Assembly: GCF_000021745.1 (NCBI RefSeq)
Contig: NC_011666.1
Span: forward strand, 2,507,001-2,571,000
Direction: 5' to 3'
DNA length: 64,000 nucleotides
From: Methylocella silvestris BL2
GTDB lineage: Bacteria; Pseudomonadota; Alphaproteobacteria; Rhizobiales; Beijerinckiaceae
Shown here: positions 28,576-37,576 of the stretch, in pieces
Position numbering within the stretch: the first letter of the stretch is position 1
Layout of the letters: each line of letters opens with the position of its first letter
The notes under the pieces: generated by a model
The model's input: only the letters and a program-made list of their open reading frames with translations
The model's database searches: none
Told to the model about the DNA's origin: nothing
Program-made: the position numbers and the translations under genes

Positions 28576-30282
28576 ATGGACCATATCCACGCTGTCCTCG
28601 ATTCGCTGCTGCCCGTCGTGCTTTTGCTGCTGTTCGGCGTCATCGCCGCCGTGGCCTGCCGCGCGGCGCGCCTCAGCCCAATCGTCGGCTATCTGGCGCT
28701 CGGCATCCTGTTGCACGCCAGCGGCGTTGACGGCGCGAGCGCCACCATCGCCCTGCTGGCGGAGCTTGGCGTCGTCTTCCTGCTGTTCGACATCGGCCTG
28801 CATTTCTCGCTCAACCATCTGCGCGAACAGGCCCGCGACATCTTTGGCTTCGGACCGGTGCAGGTCGCGCTTGGCGCGCTCGGTCTTGGCCTTGGCGGCC
28901 TCATTTTGGGGCTCGCCCCGCTGCCCGCCTTTTTGCTCGGCGCGACGCTGGCGCTCTCCTCGACCGCGGTCGTCGCCGGACTGCTGGCTCAGCGGCGCCA
29001 GCAGAATTGCCCTGTCGGCCTGACCGCCACGGCGATTCTCATCTTTCAGGACGTCGCCGCGATCTTCCTTTTGATCATCGTCAACGCCATCGGCGGCGAG
29101 TCGGGGCCGATGGCGCCGCAGCTCTTCCTGGCGGTGGTCAAGGCGGCGGCGGCCTTCGGCGTCGCCTTTGCGCTGGCCCGCCTTGTCGTGCGGCCGCTGT
29201 TCGATCTCATCGCCCGCACCGACAACGCCGAGGTGTTTACGGCAAGCGCCCTGCTCGTCGCCCTCGCCGCGAGCTGGGCCACGGGCTCGATCGGCCTCTC
29301 CCTCACGCTCGGGGGATTTCTCGGCGGCATGATCATCGCGGAGACGCCCTATCGGCCGATCATTCAGGCGGAGACCAAGCCGTTCCGCAATCTGCTGCTG
29401 AGCTTCTTCTTCATCTCCGTCGGCTTGTCGCTCGACCTTAACGCGCTCAGCCAGAACTGGCTGGCGATCCTTGGCGTCACCATCGCTCTGATCGCCATCA
29501 AGATCGTGACCAATGGCGTCTCGAGCCTGATCTTCCGCTGGTCGATCCCAGGCTCGACCCAGCTCGGCTTCCTGCTGGCTCAGGGCTCGGAATTCGCCTT
29601 TGTCATCCTCAGCATGCCGACGATGCGTCTCCTGATCGGCGACCGCGCCGCAGCGATCATTATTTCCGCCGTCGCTCTCAGTCTGGCGCTAACGCCGGCG
29701 ATCGCAAAACTCGGCCGCAAACTCGCCGGCAAAATGCGCGCGCGTCGGGCGGCGAGGCAGGAGCGCGAACTTCTCCAGAGCGAACTCGCCGCTCCCGTGC
29801 TGATTATCGGCATGGGGCGCGTCGGTCGCACCGTCGCCGACGCGCTGAGCGAATTCGACATCGGCTATGCGGCGATCGAGGCCGACCAGAAGACCTTCGC
29901 CGACGCCAATGCCGACGGCTATGAGGTTTTGTTCGGGGATGCGGCGGATCCGCGCATTTGGGAGCCGCTCAACGTCAGGGAGCGGAAAATTGTGGTCATC
30001 ACGACGCCGGACCTTCAGATCTCGCGCGAATTGACCCCCCTTGCAGCGTTGGCCTTTCCCCACATCAAGCGCTTCACGCTTGCGGCAAACGAAGCCGAAC
30101 ACGCGGCTTTTGCTGCGATCGGCCTCCTGCCCGTCATTGACGCCTCGACCCCGCCAGGCCTCGATCTCGCCGTCGCTTTGCTGGTCGAACTCGGCATCGA
30201 CCGCGCGGCGGCCGAGGCCTGGGCGCTCGAACATGAGGCGCGCGCGCGGGAGTCGGTCGTAGCCGCCGAGGCGGCCGAATAG
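28576..30282 (+). CDS. KefB/YbaL-like monovalent cation:proton antiporter (CPA2) with TrkA-N domain
   Basis: A 568-residue membrane protein. A CPA2 Na+/H+-exchanger domain of about 12 helices (residues about 5-375) includes ALSSTAVVAGLLAQRR and the family IFQDVAAIF. It is followed by a cytosolic RCK/TrkA-N domain (about 410-525) opening PVLIIGMGRVGRTVADAL, a nucleotide-binding Rossmann fold. Such proteins exchange K+ (or Na+) for H+ and may be gated by NAD(H) or glutathione adducts. Position directly behind the flavoprotein suggests redox- or nucleotide-linked control of K+ efflux; that is inference. Confidence 0.88.
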   Translation: MDHIHAVLDSLLPVVLLLLFGVIAAVACRAARLSPIVGYLALGILLHASGVDGASATIALLAELGVVFLLFDIGLHFSLNHLREQARDIFGFGPVQVALGALGLGLGGLILGLAPLPAFLLGATLALSSTAVVAGLLAQRRQQNCPVGLTATAILIFQDVAAIFLLIIVNAIGGESGPMAPQLFLAVVKAAAAFGVAFALARLVVRPLFDLIARTDNAEVFTASALLVALAASWATGSIGLSLTLGGFLGGMIIAETPYRPIIQAETKPFRNLLLSFFFISVGLSLDLNALSQNWLAILGVTIALIAIKIVTNGVSSLIFRWSIPGSTQLGFLLAQGSEFAFVILSMPTMRLLIGDRAAAIIISAVALSLALTPAIAKLGRKLAGKMRARRAARQERELLQSELAAPVLIIGMGRVGRTVADALSEFDIGYAAIEADQKTFADANADGYEVLFGDAADPRIWEPLNVRERKIVVITTPDLQISRELTPLAALAFPHIKRFTLAANEAEHAAFAAIGLLPVIDASTPPGLDLAVALLVELGIDRAAAEAWALEHEARARESVVAAEAAE

Positions 30283-30338
30283 GCGCGGCGGCGAACCCGG
30301 GCGCAGGATCATCGCGGGCGGATCGTTTTCGCGCGCCG

Positions 30339-30734
30339 ATGCGCTGGGCGATGGCGGCGTTCTATTTTGCCGCCGGCGTGCTGCACCTGTCCTATCCCGC
30401 CCGGTTTCTGCCGATCATGCCGGATTTCGTCCCATTTCCCGGCGCCGTCGTGCTCGCGACGGGCGCCTGCGAGATTGCCGGGGCGCTCGGCTTGATGATC
30501 CCCCGCCTGCGCCGCCTCGCCGGAATTATGCTGGCGCTTTACGCGATCGCGGTGTTCCCCGCCAATCTCAAACACGCCTTTGCGGGCGTGCGCGTCGAGG
30601 GCCTGCCCGATAGCTGGCTTTATCATGGGCCAAGGCTCGTGATGCAGCCCGTGCTGGTCTGGTGGGCGCTTTTCTGCTCCGGCGTTATCGACTGGCCCTT
30701 CAGGCTGCCCCACAAGAAGGCTCCTCCGACATGA
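30339..30734 (+). CDS. DoxX-like small membrane protein
   Basis: 131 residues with four predicted hydrophobic segments, containing FYFAAGVLHLSYPARFLPIMP and the DoxX-like GACEIAGALGLMIPRLRRLAG and FPANLKHAF. Members of this family are poorly understood; some are tied to redox or sulphur chemistry. It is 13 bases upstream of the PAP2 gene, so probably in an operon with it. The start ATG has no strong binding site. Confidence 0.75.
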   Translation: MRWAMAAFYFAAGVLHLSYPARFLPIMPDFVPFPGAVVLATGACEIAGALGLMIPRLRRLAGIMLALYAIAVFPANLKHAFAGVRVEGLPDSWLYHGPRLVMQPVLVWWALFCSGVIDWPFRLPHKKAPPT

Positions 30735-30747
30735 GGCTGAACGCGCC

Positions 30748-31476
30748 TTGAAGCCGTCCCTGCAAACGATTCGCTCCGCGATCGAGCGGTCCGGATTTCA
30801 GCCGCTGGTCGCGCTGTTCCTGATCTCGGCTCTAATCGCTTTCGCCCTCATCGTCGACGAAGTGCTTGAAGGCGGCACGGACGCGACCGACCGGGCGCTT
30901 CTGCTTGCCTTTCGGACGCCGGCCGACCCCGCCATCCCCATCGGGCCGCCCTGGCTGCTGCAATCGGCGATCGATATCTCCGCGCTCGGCGGCTTCACCG
31001 TGATCTGGCTCATGACGGCCGCCGCGAGCGGCTTTCTCATTCTGGCCAAGCGGTGGCGCGCTCTCGTGATTCTTGTGGCCGCGATCGGCGGCGCCTCCGC
31101 GCTCAACGCTTTGATCAAACTCAGCTTTCACCGGACCCGGCCGGATATCGTTCCGCATCTGACGCAGAGCTGGAGCGCCAGCTTTCCGAGCGGCCATGCG
31201 ATGATCTCGGCGGCGGCCTATCTGACCATCGCCGCGATCGTCGCGGAAACGCAGACGTCGAAAGCCGTGCGGTTTTATCTGGTCTCGCTGGCGGTGCTGA
31301 TGACGGTTGCGATCGGCGTCAGCCGGATCTTTCTCGGCGTCCACTGGCCGTCCGACATTATTGCCGGCTGGGCCGCGGGCGCCGCCTTCGCATTGTGTTT
31401 CTGGACCATCGCGCGAAAAGCGGCTCCCGAGACGAGACAGGCGCAGGAGGCCTTACGCGACAAGGGGGACGGCTAA
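30748..31476 (+). CDS. PAP2-family membrane phosphatase
   Basis: 242 residues from a TTG start. All three parts of the PAP2 signature are visible: KLSFHRTRPD, SFPSGHAMISAA and SRIFLGVHWPSDIIAG, with catalytic His residues in the second and third. Five to six hydrophobic segments place it in the inner membrane. Enzymes of this family dephosphorylate phosphatidate, undecaprenyl pyrophosphate or lipid A groups; the substrate cannot be told. Its neighbour is a diacylglycerol-kinase-like gene, the opposite half of a phosphatidate/diacylglycerol cycle. Confidence 0.88.
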   Translation: MKPSLQTIRSAIERSGFQPLVALFLISALIAFALIVDEVLEGGTDATDRALLLAFRTPADPAIPIGPPWLLQSAIDISALGGFTVIWLMTAAASGFLILAKRWRALVILVAAIGGASALNALIKLSFHRTRPDIVPHLTQSWSASFPSGHAMISAAAYLTIAAIVAETQTSKAVRFYLVSLAVLMTVAIGVSRIFLGVHWPSDIIAGWAAGAAFALCFWTIARKAAPETRQAQEALRDKGDG

Positions 31477-31536
31477 AGCAGAGCGTACATCGTCTTTCTC
31501 CGGAACGGCTAGCTGCGGCGCGGCGTTTGGTTCACC

Positions 31537-32475
31537 ATGACCAATGATTTGTCGCCAGACCTTGATCTCCGCCCCGCCAGGACGCCGTCCATCCGGCGCA
31601 TCGCCGCAATCGTCAATGAGGCCGGCGGCGGCGTCGGAGCCGGCGCGGCCGACGAGCTTCGCCGCATCGTCGCGAATTTCTCGCCGGGCGCCGACGTCGT
31701 CAGCGTGGGCCCGGGTGAAATTGCCGGGGCGCTGCGCGCCGCCGTCGATAAAAATCCGGATCTGCTCATCACCTTGGCCGGCGACGGCACGGCGCGCCTC
31801 GCCGCCGAGCTATGCGGAGCGGACGGCCCCCTGTTCGCCCCGCTCGCCGGCGGCACCATGAACATGCTGCCCTATGCGCTCTATGGGCGCCACAGTTGGC
31901 AGGACGCTCTCGACGGCGCCCTCCGCGCCGGAGTCGTTCGCCCAACGCCGGGCGGCTCGGTTGCCGGCCGGCCGTTTTATGTCGCGGCGATTCTCGGCGC
32001 GCCAGCGCTCTGGGCGCCGGCGCGCGAGGCAGTCCGGCACGGAAAGCTCATGCTGGCCCTGACGCGGGCGCGGCGGGCGCTCGCCCTCGCCTTCAAGTCC
32101 AAGCTACGCTTCGAACTCGACGGAGTTCCGCAAAGCAAGGCGGAGGCGGTCGCTTTCGTCTCGCCACTGATGACGGAGGCCTGCGCCGGCGAGGCATTTA
32201 TGGAGGCGGTGGCGCTCGATCCGCGCCACGCCGTCGACGCGTTTCGGATTGGCTTTGCTTCCCTGTTTGGCGACTGGCGAAGCGATCCGGCAGTCCGCTC
32301 GCACTGCTGCAAGGCGGCGCATATTACCGCAAGGCAAGCCATTCCATGCCTGCTCGACGGCGAACTGTGCCGGTTGGACCACGACGTCGAGGTCGCTTTT
32401 GTCCCCAACGCCTTCTACGCGCTCGTCGGACCAGATGCTCCGCTGCCGGATGCAGCGGCCGACGCCAAACTGTGA
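31537..32475 (+). CDS. Diacylglycerol kinase catalytic-domain protein
   Basis: 312 residues with the lipid/sphingosine kinase-type catalytic fold. AIVNEAGGG opens the domain, LITLAGDGTARLAAEL carries the nucleotide-binding GDGT, and LFAPLAGGTMNMLPYAL carries the GGTMN motif. These enzymes phosphorylate a lipid alcohol with ATP. No transmembrane helix is seen, so it is probably peripheral on the cytoplasmic side. Its stop overlaps the GTG start of the metallophosphoesterase gene. Confidence 0.87.
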   Translation: MTNDLSPDLDLRPARTPSIRRIAAIVNEAGGGVGAGAADELRRIVANFSPGADVVSVGPGEIAGALRAAVDKNPDLLITLAGDGTARLAAELCGADGPLFAPLAGGTMNMLPYALYGRHSWQDALDGALRAGVVRPTPGGSVAGRPFYVAAILGAPALWAPAREAVRHGKLMLALTRARRALALAFKSKLRFELDGVPQSKAEAVAFVSPLMTEACAGEAFMEAVALDPRHAVDAFRIGFASLFGDWRSDPAVRSHCCKAAHITARQAIPCLLDGELCRLDHDVEVAFVPNAFYALVGPDAPLPDAAADAKL

Positions 32476-33308
32476 CCGCCGCCCCCACGCTCATCCGGCT
32501 CGTCCACCTCAGCGATCCACATTTCGGCACTGAGAACGGCGACGCCGTCGAAGCCGCCGCCGCCGCCGCGAGGGCGCTGCGGCCGGACCTCACGATCGTT
32601 TCGGGCGACCTCACCGCCGAGGGACGATCGCAGGAATTTTCTGCCGCGCGGGACTGGCTGGCGAGCCTGCCACAACCGCAGATCGTCACTCCCGGCAATC
32701 ATGACACGCCGGTCTGGAACCTGCCGCAACGCCTTTTTTGGCCTTTCGGCCGCTATCGCGCCTACGTCGGCCAGCCCGCCGCGGCCGGCTTTCTTCCCGG
32801 CCTCACCGTGCGCAGCCTCAATACGGCGCGCGGCGTTCAGCCCCGATTCGACTGGTCGAAGGGCTCAATCGACCTTGACGCCGTGCGGCAGGCGGCCAAG
32901 GAGATGACGGTCGCAACCAAGGCGCTCAAGGTGTTCGTCTGCCACCATCCGCTGGTCGAGATGACGAACGCCGCCGTATCGGGCGGCGTGCATCGCGGCC
33001 TTGCCGCCGCGCGCCTGCTCGCCGAGCAAAACATCGATCTGATCCTCAGCGGCCATGTGCATAATCCGTTCTCTCTCGCTCTGCCGTGGGGCGACGGAAA
33101 GACCTATGCGGTGGGAGCTGGCACGCTCTCGCAACGGACGCGGGGAACTCCGGCCTGTTTTCTGACCATCGAAGCCGGCCCGGACACGATCAGGGTGGCT
33201 GTCCAGGAGTGGACCGGGGCCGGTTTCGAGCAGGGCCTCGTCTGGGCGCTGCCGCGCCGGCGCCTCGGGAACTACGAGAAGGAGGAGGCGAGCCTCCCCC
33301 TCAGCTAG
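32472..33308 (+). CDS. Metallophosphoesterase
   Basis: 278 residues from a GTG (32472-32474) that overlaps the preceding stop (GTGA), indicating translational coupling. The dimetal phosphoesterase signature is complete: HLSDPHFG (D-x-H), IVSGDLTAEG, TPGNHDTP, FVCHHPLVE and LILSGHVHNPF. The reading frame stays open for 660 bases upstream, but that part only mirrors the kinase gene. Family members include cyclic nucleotide and LpxH-type lipid phosphoesterases; pairing with a DAGK-like gene suggests a lipid-linked substrate, as inference. Confidence 0.88.
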   Translation: MTAAPTLIRLVHLSDPHFGTENGDAVEAAAAAARALRPDLTIVSGDLTAEGRSQEFSAARDWLASLPQPQIVTPGNHDTPVWNLPQRLFWPFGRYRAYVGQPAAAGFLPGLTVRSLNTARGVQPRFDWSKGSIDLDAVRQAAKEMTVATKALKVFVCHHPLVEMTNAAVSGGVHRGLAAARLLAEQNIDLILSGHVHNPFSLALPWGDGKTYAVGAGTLSQRTRGTPACFLTIEAGPDTIRVAVQEWTGAGFEQGLVWALPRRRLGNYEKEEASLPLS

Positions 33309-33326
33309 CGGCCTTACGCCCGCAGC

Positions 33327-33569
33327 CTATCTTCCGAGGGAAAAGTTGCCGGGACCTTCCGGATTATAGGGGCTTGCGCCAAGCCCCATGCGGCCACGTG
33401 TGCCTGAGCAATCATAGGCCGCGCGGTCCTGCTGCTGCAGCGAATATCCCGTCGGGCAGGGATCGTGGGGCTCATAGTAAGACGCCGGCGGTTCGCGGTA
33501 GCGCTGCGCCAGGGCTACGCCGGGAGCCGCCATAGCGACCGAGACAAGGATTGCCCCAAACCATTTCAT
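33327..33569 (-). CDS. Small secreted hypothetical protein
   Basis: 80 residues from the ATG at 33569, which has AAGGA 9 bases upstream. A signal peptide is clear (MKWFGAILVSVAMAAPGVALA, cleavage about residue 21). The mature part is about 59 residues, rich in Tyr, Pro and Gly, with two Cys (PCPTGYS and YDCSGTRG) that could form a disulphide. I do not recognise a family. It is convergent with the metallophosphoesterase gene. Confidence 0.65.
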   Translation of the reverse strand: MKWFGAILVSVAMAAPGVALAQRYREPPASYYEPHDPCPTGYSLQQQDRAAYDCSGTRGRMGLGASPYNPEGPGNFSLGR

Positions 33570-33808
33570 GTGCGTTTTCCTTCGAACAGACGAGGCTGGC
33601 CTGCGGCTCACAAGGCGCGAAAACCCTGCGGTTCGTCAAGCGCCGCCGCCCGCTAAGCGGCCCCTTCTGATATTGGCCGCCGCCGTTGCGATGTAAGGCC
33701 TTCAGCGGAATTTTCGTCAAAAACCCGCTTTCCGCGGCGGCGGACATCGGGCTTACTCCATCCTGCTCGATCGCCGGGGCCCACCATCAAGACGACAGGA
33801 TCCAATTC

Positions 33809-34210
33809 ATGAAGCATGTCCTAAACCTTGCCGCCGTTTTAGCGCTCGCTGTTGCGACGCAGGCTCTCGCTGCGCCGGAGCCGCGCGTCTATTTCATCGA
33901 GCCCAAGGATGGGGCGAGCGTCGAAAGCCCGGTCACAGTGAAATTCGGGCTGGACAATTTCAACCTGAAGCCCGCCGGCGACACGACGCCGGACAGCGGC
34001 CATCATCATCTCATCGTTGACGGCGGCCCGATTCCGAAAGGCGAAATCATCGGCGCCAGCGAAACCTCGATTCACTTCGGCAAGGCGCAGACGGAAACCC
34101 AACTCAAGCTGTCCCCCGGCAAGCACCGGCTGACGCTACAGCTTGGCGATGGAGCGCATCAATCCTATGGGCCGGATCTCAGCGCCTCAATTACGATCGA
34201 CGTGAAATAA
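33809..34210 (+). CDS. DUF4399 secreted protein
   Basis: 133 residues from the ATG at 33809, which has AGGA 8 bases upstream. A signal peptide (residues 1-21, ending QALAAP) precedes a DUF4399 domain with FIEPKDGASVESPVTVKFG, DSGHHHLIVDG and a C-terminal GPDLSASITIDVK. The fold is probably a periplasmic beta-sandwich. The HHH cluster could bind metal, which is speculation. It stands alone, with 103 bases to the FIST gene. Confidence 0.78.
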   Translation: MKHVLNLAAVLALAVATQALAAPEPRVYFIEPKDGASVESPVTVKFGLDNFNLKPAGDTTPDSGHHHLIVDGGPIPKGEIIGASETSIHFGKAQTETQLKLSPGKHRLTLQLGDGAHQSYGPDLSASITIDVK

Positions 34211-34313
34211 TCGCCTGAGCGAGCGGCGCGGATTTCGGGCCGCGCCATTCCTGCGCTAGAATGAAAAGCAAGAGAGCACAGGCGCGGCAAGCGCCGCGAG
34301 CAGGGACAGGACA

Positions 34314-35465
34314 ATGAGCGGGCGCGGGGCGATACGACGCGGATTTTCGACGGCGCCCGATCCTGTCACGGCGGTGCGCGAATTTCACGACGCCATCGCC
34401 CAGCCCGATATTGGCCTGGTCGTGTTCTTCTGCTCCTACAGCTTCGACCTCAATGTGCTGGAGCCGGAGCTGCGGCGCATGTTCGCCGGCGTTCAGGTAA
34501 TCGGCTGCACCACGGCCGGAGAAATCACCCCGATCGGCTATCTTGACGGGTCGATCACCGGCTTCAGCATCGCGGCCTCCCATTGCGTCGCGGCCACCGC
34601 CCTGATGCAGAATCTGTCCAATTTCCAGATGTCCGACGGGCACGCCGCGACGCAAAAAGTCGTCTCGGCCATGGGCGAGAAAGGTTATACGCTCGACCCG
34701 CGGGACTCTTTCGCGCTCCTTCTCATCGACGGCATGTCCCGCAATGAGGAGGTCGTGCTCGCCTCGATGCATCTTCTAATGGATATGACGCCGCTCGTCG
34801 GCGGCTCCGCGGCGGATAATCTCTGCCTCAACGGCGCCTTCGTCTATTGCGACGGCGCCTTCCACAGCGACGCGGCCTTGCTCGCGGCGATCCGCATCAA
34901 AGCGCCGTTCCGAATCCTGAAATGCCAGCATCTCGTCGGCTCCGACGAACGAATGGTGGTGACGCGCGCCGATCCGCACAGCCGCAAAGTGTTCGAGCTC
35001 AACGGCGAACCGGCGGCGCGAGAATATGCGCGACTGCTCAATCTGCCCGAGCGCGCCCTGACCCCTTCGACCTTCTCCACTTATCCGCTGATGGTCAAGA
35101 TCGGCGCCGATTTTCATGTCCGCTCGATTCAGGCCGCCCATTTCGACGACAGCCTCACCTTCTTCTGCGCGATCGACGAAGGCGTCGTATTGCGGCTCGC
35201 CAAAAGCGAAGCGGTGCTGCCCAATCTCACCGCCTTTTTCGAAGGCGTGAACGAAAGCTTCGGACAACCCGAGCTCGTGATCGGCTTCGACTGCATCTAT
35301 CGCAGCCTCGCGCTGGAAAAGGCCCAGACGAAACGCCTTGCCGGCGCATTGCTCGCCGCCAATCATGTGATCGGCTTCAGCACTTATGGCGAGCAGTTCG
35401 CCGGCATGCATTTGAACCAGACCTTTACCGCAATCGCCATCGGCAAGCCTTATGACGATCTCTGA
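34314..35465 (+). CDS. FIST-domain sensor protein (NosP-like)
   Basis: A 383-residue protein with FIST_N (about 25-215) and FIST_C (about 220-370) domains; GCTTAGEITPIGYLDGSITGF and GFSTYGEQFAGMHLNQTF are characteristic. The ATG is preceded by AGGGACAGGA. FIST proteins sense small ligands; in Pseudomonas and Legionella the FIST protein NosP binds haem and NO and controls the hybrid kinase NahK encoded beside it. Here the end of the gene overlaps the start of exactly such a kinase by 14 bases, so the two are surely coexpressed. Haem binding cannot be read from the sequence. Confidence 0.85.
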   Translation: MSGRGAIRRGFSTAPDPVTAVREFHDAIAQPDIGLVVFFCSYSFDLNVLEPELRRMFAGVQVIGCTTAGEITPIGYLDGSITGFSIAASHCVAATALMQNLSNFQMSDGHAATQKVVSAMGEKGYTLDPRDSFALLLIDGMSRNEEVVLASMHLLMDMTPLVGGSAADNLCLNGAFVYCDGAFHSDAALLAAIRIKAPFRILKCQHLVGSDERMVVTRADPHSRKVFELNGEPAAREYARLLNLPERALTPSTFSTYPLMVKIGADFHVRSIQAAHFDDSLTFFCAIDEGVVLRLAKSEAVLPNLTAFFEGVNESFGQPELVIGFDCIYRSLALEKAQTKRLAGALLAANHVIGFSTYGEQFAGMHLNQTFTAIAIGKPYDDL

Positions 35466-36915
35466 CTTCTCGGCGCCGAGCGCGGCGCGGACGACGCCGT
35501 CGGAACCTTCCGCGCAGCAGCAGGAGGTCGCAGCTCTGCGCGCGGAAATCGCAAGGCTGCGGCGGGTCAACTCCGTGCTGATGGACCGCGTCGAAAACGA
35601 CATGAGCGCCAAGAGCAACAACGCATTCACCTTGTTTCAGGCGGCGATCACGCTGGAAAACAGGGTCGCCGAGCGAACCGCCGAGCTAACCAATCTGACG
35701 CATCAGCTGTTTCAGCAGATTTCGGAGCGCTGCGCCGCCGAGAAAGCCCTGCTGTCCGCGAAGGGCGACGCCGAAAAGGCCAATCTCAGCAAGACCCGCT
35801 TTCTCGCCGCAGCCAGCCACGATCTGCACCAGCCGCTGAATGTGGCTCGCCTCTTCCTTGGCATGCTCGGCGAGCATGTCGGCGAATATTCAGACCCGCA
35901 ATCGCGTGGCAGCGAGCTTGTCGCCAATATCGAGGCGGCGCTCGACACAGTCGACGAGCTGGTGCGGACGCTGGTCGATATTTCCCGCCTCGACGCCGGC
36001 GTCTGGCCGGTCGAACTCAGTTCTTTCGCGCTTCAGCCGCTGCTCGACCGGCTGCGCCAGGATTATGAGCCGCAGGCGGAAGCCGTCGGCCTTCGGCTTA
36101 GGACGGTCGCCAGCGCAGCCGCGGTTCACAGCGACCGCGTTCTGATCGAGCGCGTGCTGCGCAATTTCATCAGCAACGCGCTGCGCTACACGGCGGAGGG
36201 CTCGATCCTGATCGGCTGCCGCAGGCGCGGCGCGGACGTCTCGGTCGAGATTTACGACACAGGCGTCGGCGTCGCCGAAGAGAATTTGAAGCTGATCTTC
36301 GAAGAATTCCGGCAACTTGGCGCGGCGGCGCGCGAAGGCGACCGCGGGCTTGGGCTCGGGCTTGCGATTACCGAGCGGATCGCCCGGCTGATCGACGCCA
36401 AAATCGAGGTGCGTTCGATCCTCGGACGCGGCTCGTGCTTCGCCCTGCGGCTCAGATCGAGCGAGGCGCCCCCTGCTGTCCCCGAGCCGATCCTCGAGCC
36501 TGGCGGGGCATCGCTCGCCGGGCTTTGCGTCGTCGTGATCGACAATGACATGCGGCTGCGCAATGCGCTTTCGGCGCTGCTGCGCTCCTGGAACTGCATC
36601 ACAATCGCCGTGCGCTCGCCGCATGCGGCGATCACCGCGCTCAGCGCCGCGCGCAAGGCGCCGCATCTCGTTATCGCAGACTATCATCTCGATAATGGCG
36701 TTTTCGGAACGCAGGCCGTCGCGGCGATGCGCGCGGCGTTCGGGCAGGAGCTGCAGGCGCTGATCGTCTCCAGCGATTCGAGCGGCGAGCTGCAGCGGGC
36801 GTTAAAGCGGCAGGGCTATGATTTTCTCGCCAAGACTGCGCCGCCGATGCGGCTGCGGGCCATGCTGACCGCACTCGCCTCGCGCCGCGCCGCGTCCTCA
36901 GCGTCTCCGCAATAG
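35452..36915 (+). CDS. Cytoplasmic hybrid histidine kinase / receiver (NahK/ErcS'-like)
   Basis: 487 residues without transmembrane helices. A coiled coil (about 20-110) precedes the HisKA helix with phosphoacceptor His123 in AASHDLHQPLNVARLF, an N-box (NFISNALRYT), G boxes (IYDTGVGVAEENL; DRGLGLGLAITERIARL) and a receiver domain (about 355-475) with phosphoacceptor Asp in VIADYHLDNG. The DLHQPLN version of the H-box and the domain order match NahK/ErcS'/ElmS kinases. It lacks the PAS domains many of those carry, so the FIST partner probably supplies sensing. The neighbouring response regulator and ExaC-type dehydrogenase fit a role in alcohol oxidation control. Confidence 0.87.
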   Translation: MTISDFSAPSAARTTPSEPSAQQQEVAALRAEIARLRRVNSVLMDRVENDMSAKSNNAFTLFQAAITLENRVAERTAELTNLTHQLFQQISERCAAEKALLSAKGDAEKANLSKTRFLAAASHDLHQPLNVARLFLGMLGEHVGEYSDPQSRGSELVANIEAALDTVDELVRTLVDISRLDAGVWPVELSSFALQPLLDRLRQDYEPQAEAVGLRLRTVASAAAVHSDRVLIERVLRNFISNALRYTAEGSILIGCRRRGADVSVEIYDTGVGVAEENLKLIFEEFRQLGAAAREGDRGLGLGLAITERIARLIDAKIEVRSILGRGSCFALRLRSSEAPPAVPEPILEPGGASLAGLCVVVIDNDMRLRNALSALLRSWNCITIAVRSPHAAITALSAARKAPHLVIADYHLDNGVFGTQAVAAMRAAFGQELQALIVSSDSSGELQRALKRQGYDFLAKTAPPMRLRAMLTALASRRAASSASPQ

Positions 36916-36946
36916 TTTCGCGCGCGAAATCCCATTGCCGGACCGC

Positions 36947-37576
36947 TCAATTATTCGACACCTGTGCGCGCTCGCGCTGAAAGGCGACGATCGCCTGCGT
37001 GCGCGTGGCGACGCCCAGTTTCCGAAAGATCGTCGTGATATGCACTTTGACGGTGAGATCGCTGATCGACAGCGCTCGCGCGATCTCCTTGTTCGACTTA
37101 CCGGCCGACAACAAACCGAGGACGGCGAGCTGGCGCGGCGTCAAGGCGTCGGCCTCCGCGGGTCCGCGCTTTTCGCGGGCCTCGTCGCTGCCCGGGATAT
37201 AGACTCCGCCGTCGAGAACCTGCTTCAACGCCGCCGCCAGATCCTCCATGGAAGAGGATTTGGGGATGAAGCCGGCTGCGCCGCAGTTGATCGCCTGATT
37301 GACGATTGTCGTATCGTCAATGGCCGAGATAATGACCACCGGCGTCGCGGGCGCGATATTGCGAATGGCGACAAGCTCCGGCAGCCCTGTCATGCCCGGC
37401 ATGCAAAGATCGAGCAGGATAAGATCGACGTCGTCGTTTTCGACGATCTCGAACAATTGCGTGCGATCCGCCGCCTCGACAACCGCAAGGCCGGTTGAGG
37501 GCAGCAGCTGGCCGACGATATCGCCAAGCGCCCGGCGAAACACCGGATGGTCGTCGGCAATCAAAACTTTCGCCAT
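36947..37576 (-). CDS. LuxR/NarL-family response regulator (AgmR/ErbR-like)
   Basis: 209 residues from the ATG at 37576 with GGGGA about 5-6 bases upstream; an in-frame ATG at 37624 is possible. The receiver domain (about 3-120) has LIADDHPVFRRAL, phosphoacceptor Asp in LILLDLCMPGMTG and Lys in GFIPKSSS. The C-terminal LuxR-type helix-turn-helix (about 145-205) has LTPRQLAVLGLLSAGKSNKEIA. Length and features match AgmR/ErbR, which activates quinoprotein alcohol dehydrogenase genes. It is convergent with the hybrid kinase and divergent from the aldehyde dehydrogenase, so it is a natural candidate for the kinase output. Confidence 0.87.
   Translation of the reverse strand: MAKVLIADDHPVFRRALGDIVGQLLPSTGLAVVEAADRTQLFEIVENDDVDLILLDLCMPGMTGLPELVAIRNIAPATPVVIISAIDDTTIVNQAINCGAAGFIPKSSSMEDLAAALKQVLDGGVYIPGSDEAREKRGPAEADALTPRQLAVLGLLSAGKSNKEIARALSISDLTVKVHITTIFRKLGVATRTQAIVAFQRERAQVSNN

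Noticed and set aside
31812-32471. Upstream extension of the metallophosphoesterase frame
   Set aside because: It overlaps the DAGK-like gene and lacks family similarity; the GTG at 32472 begins the conserved domain.
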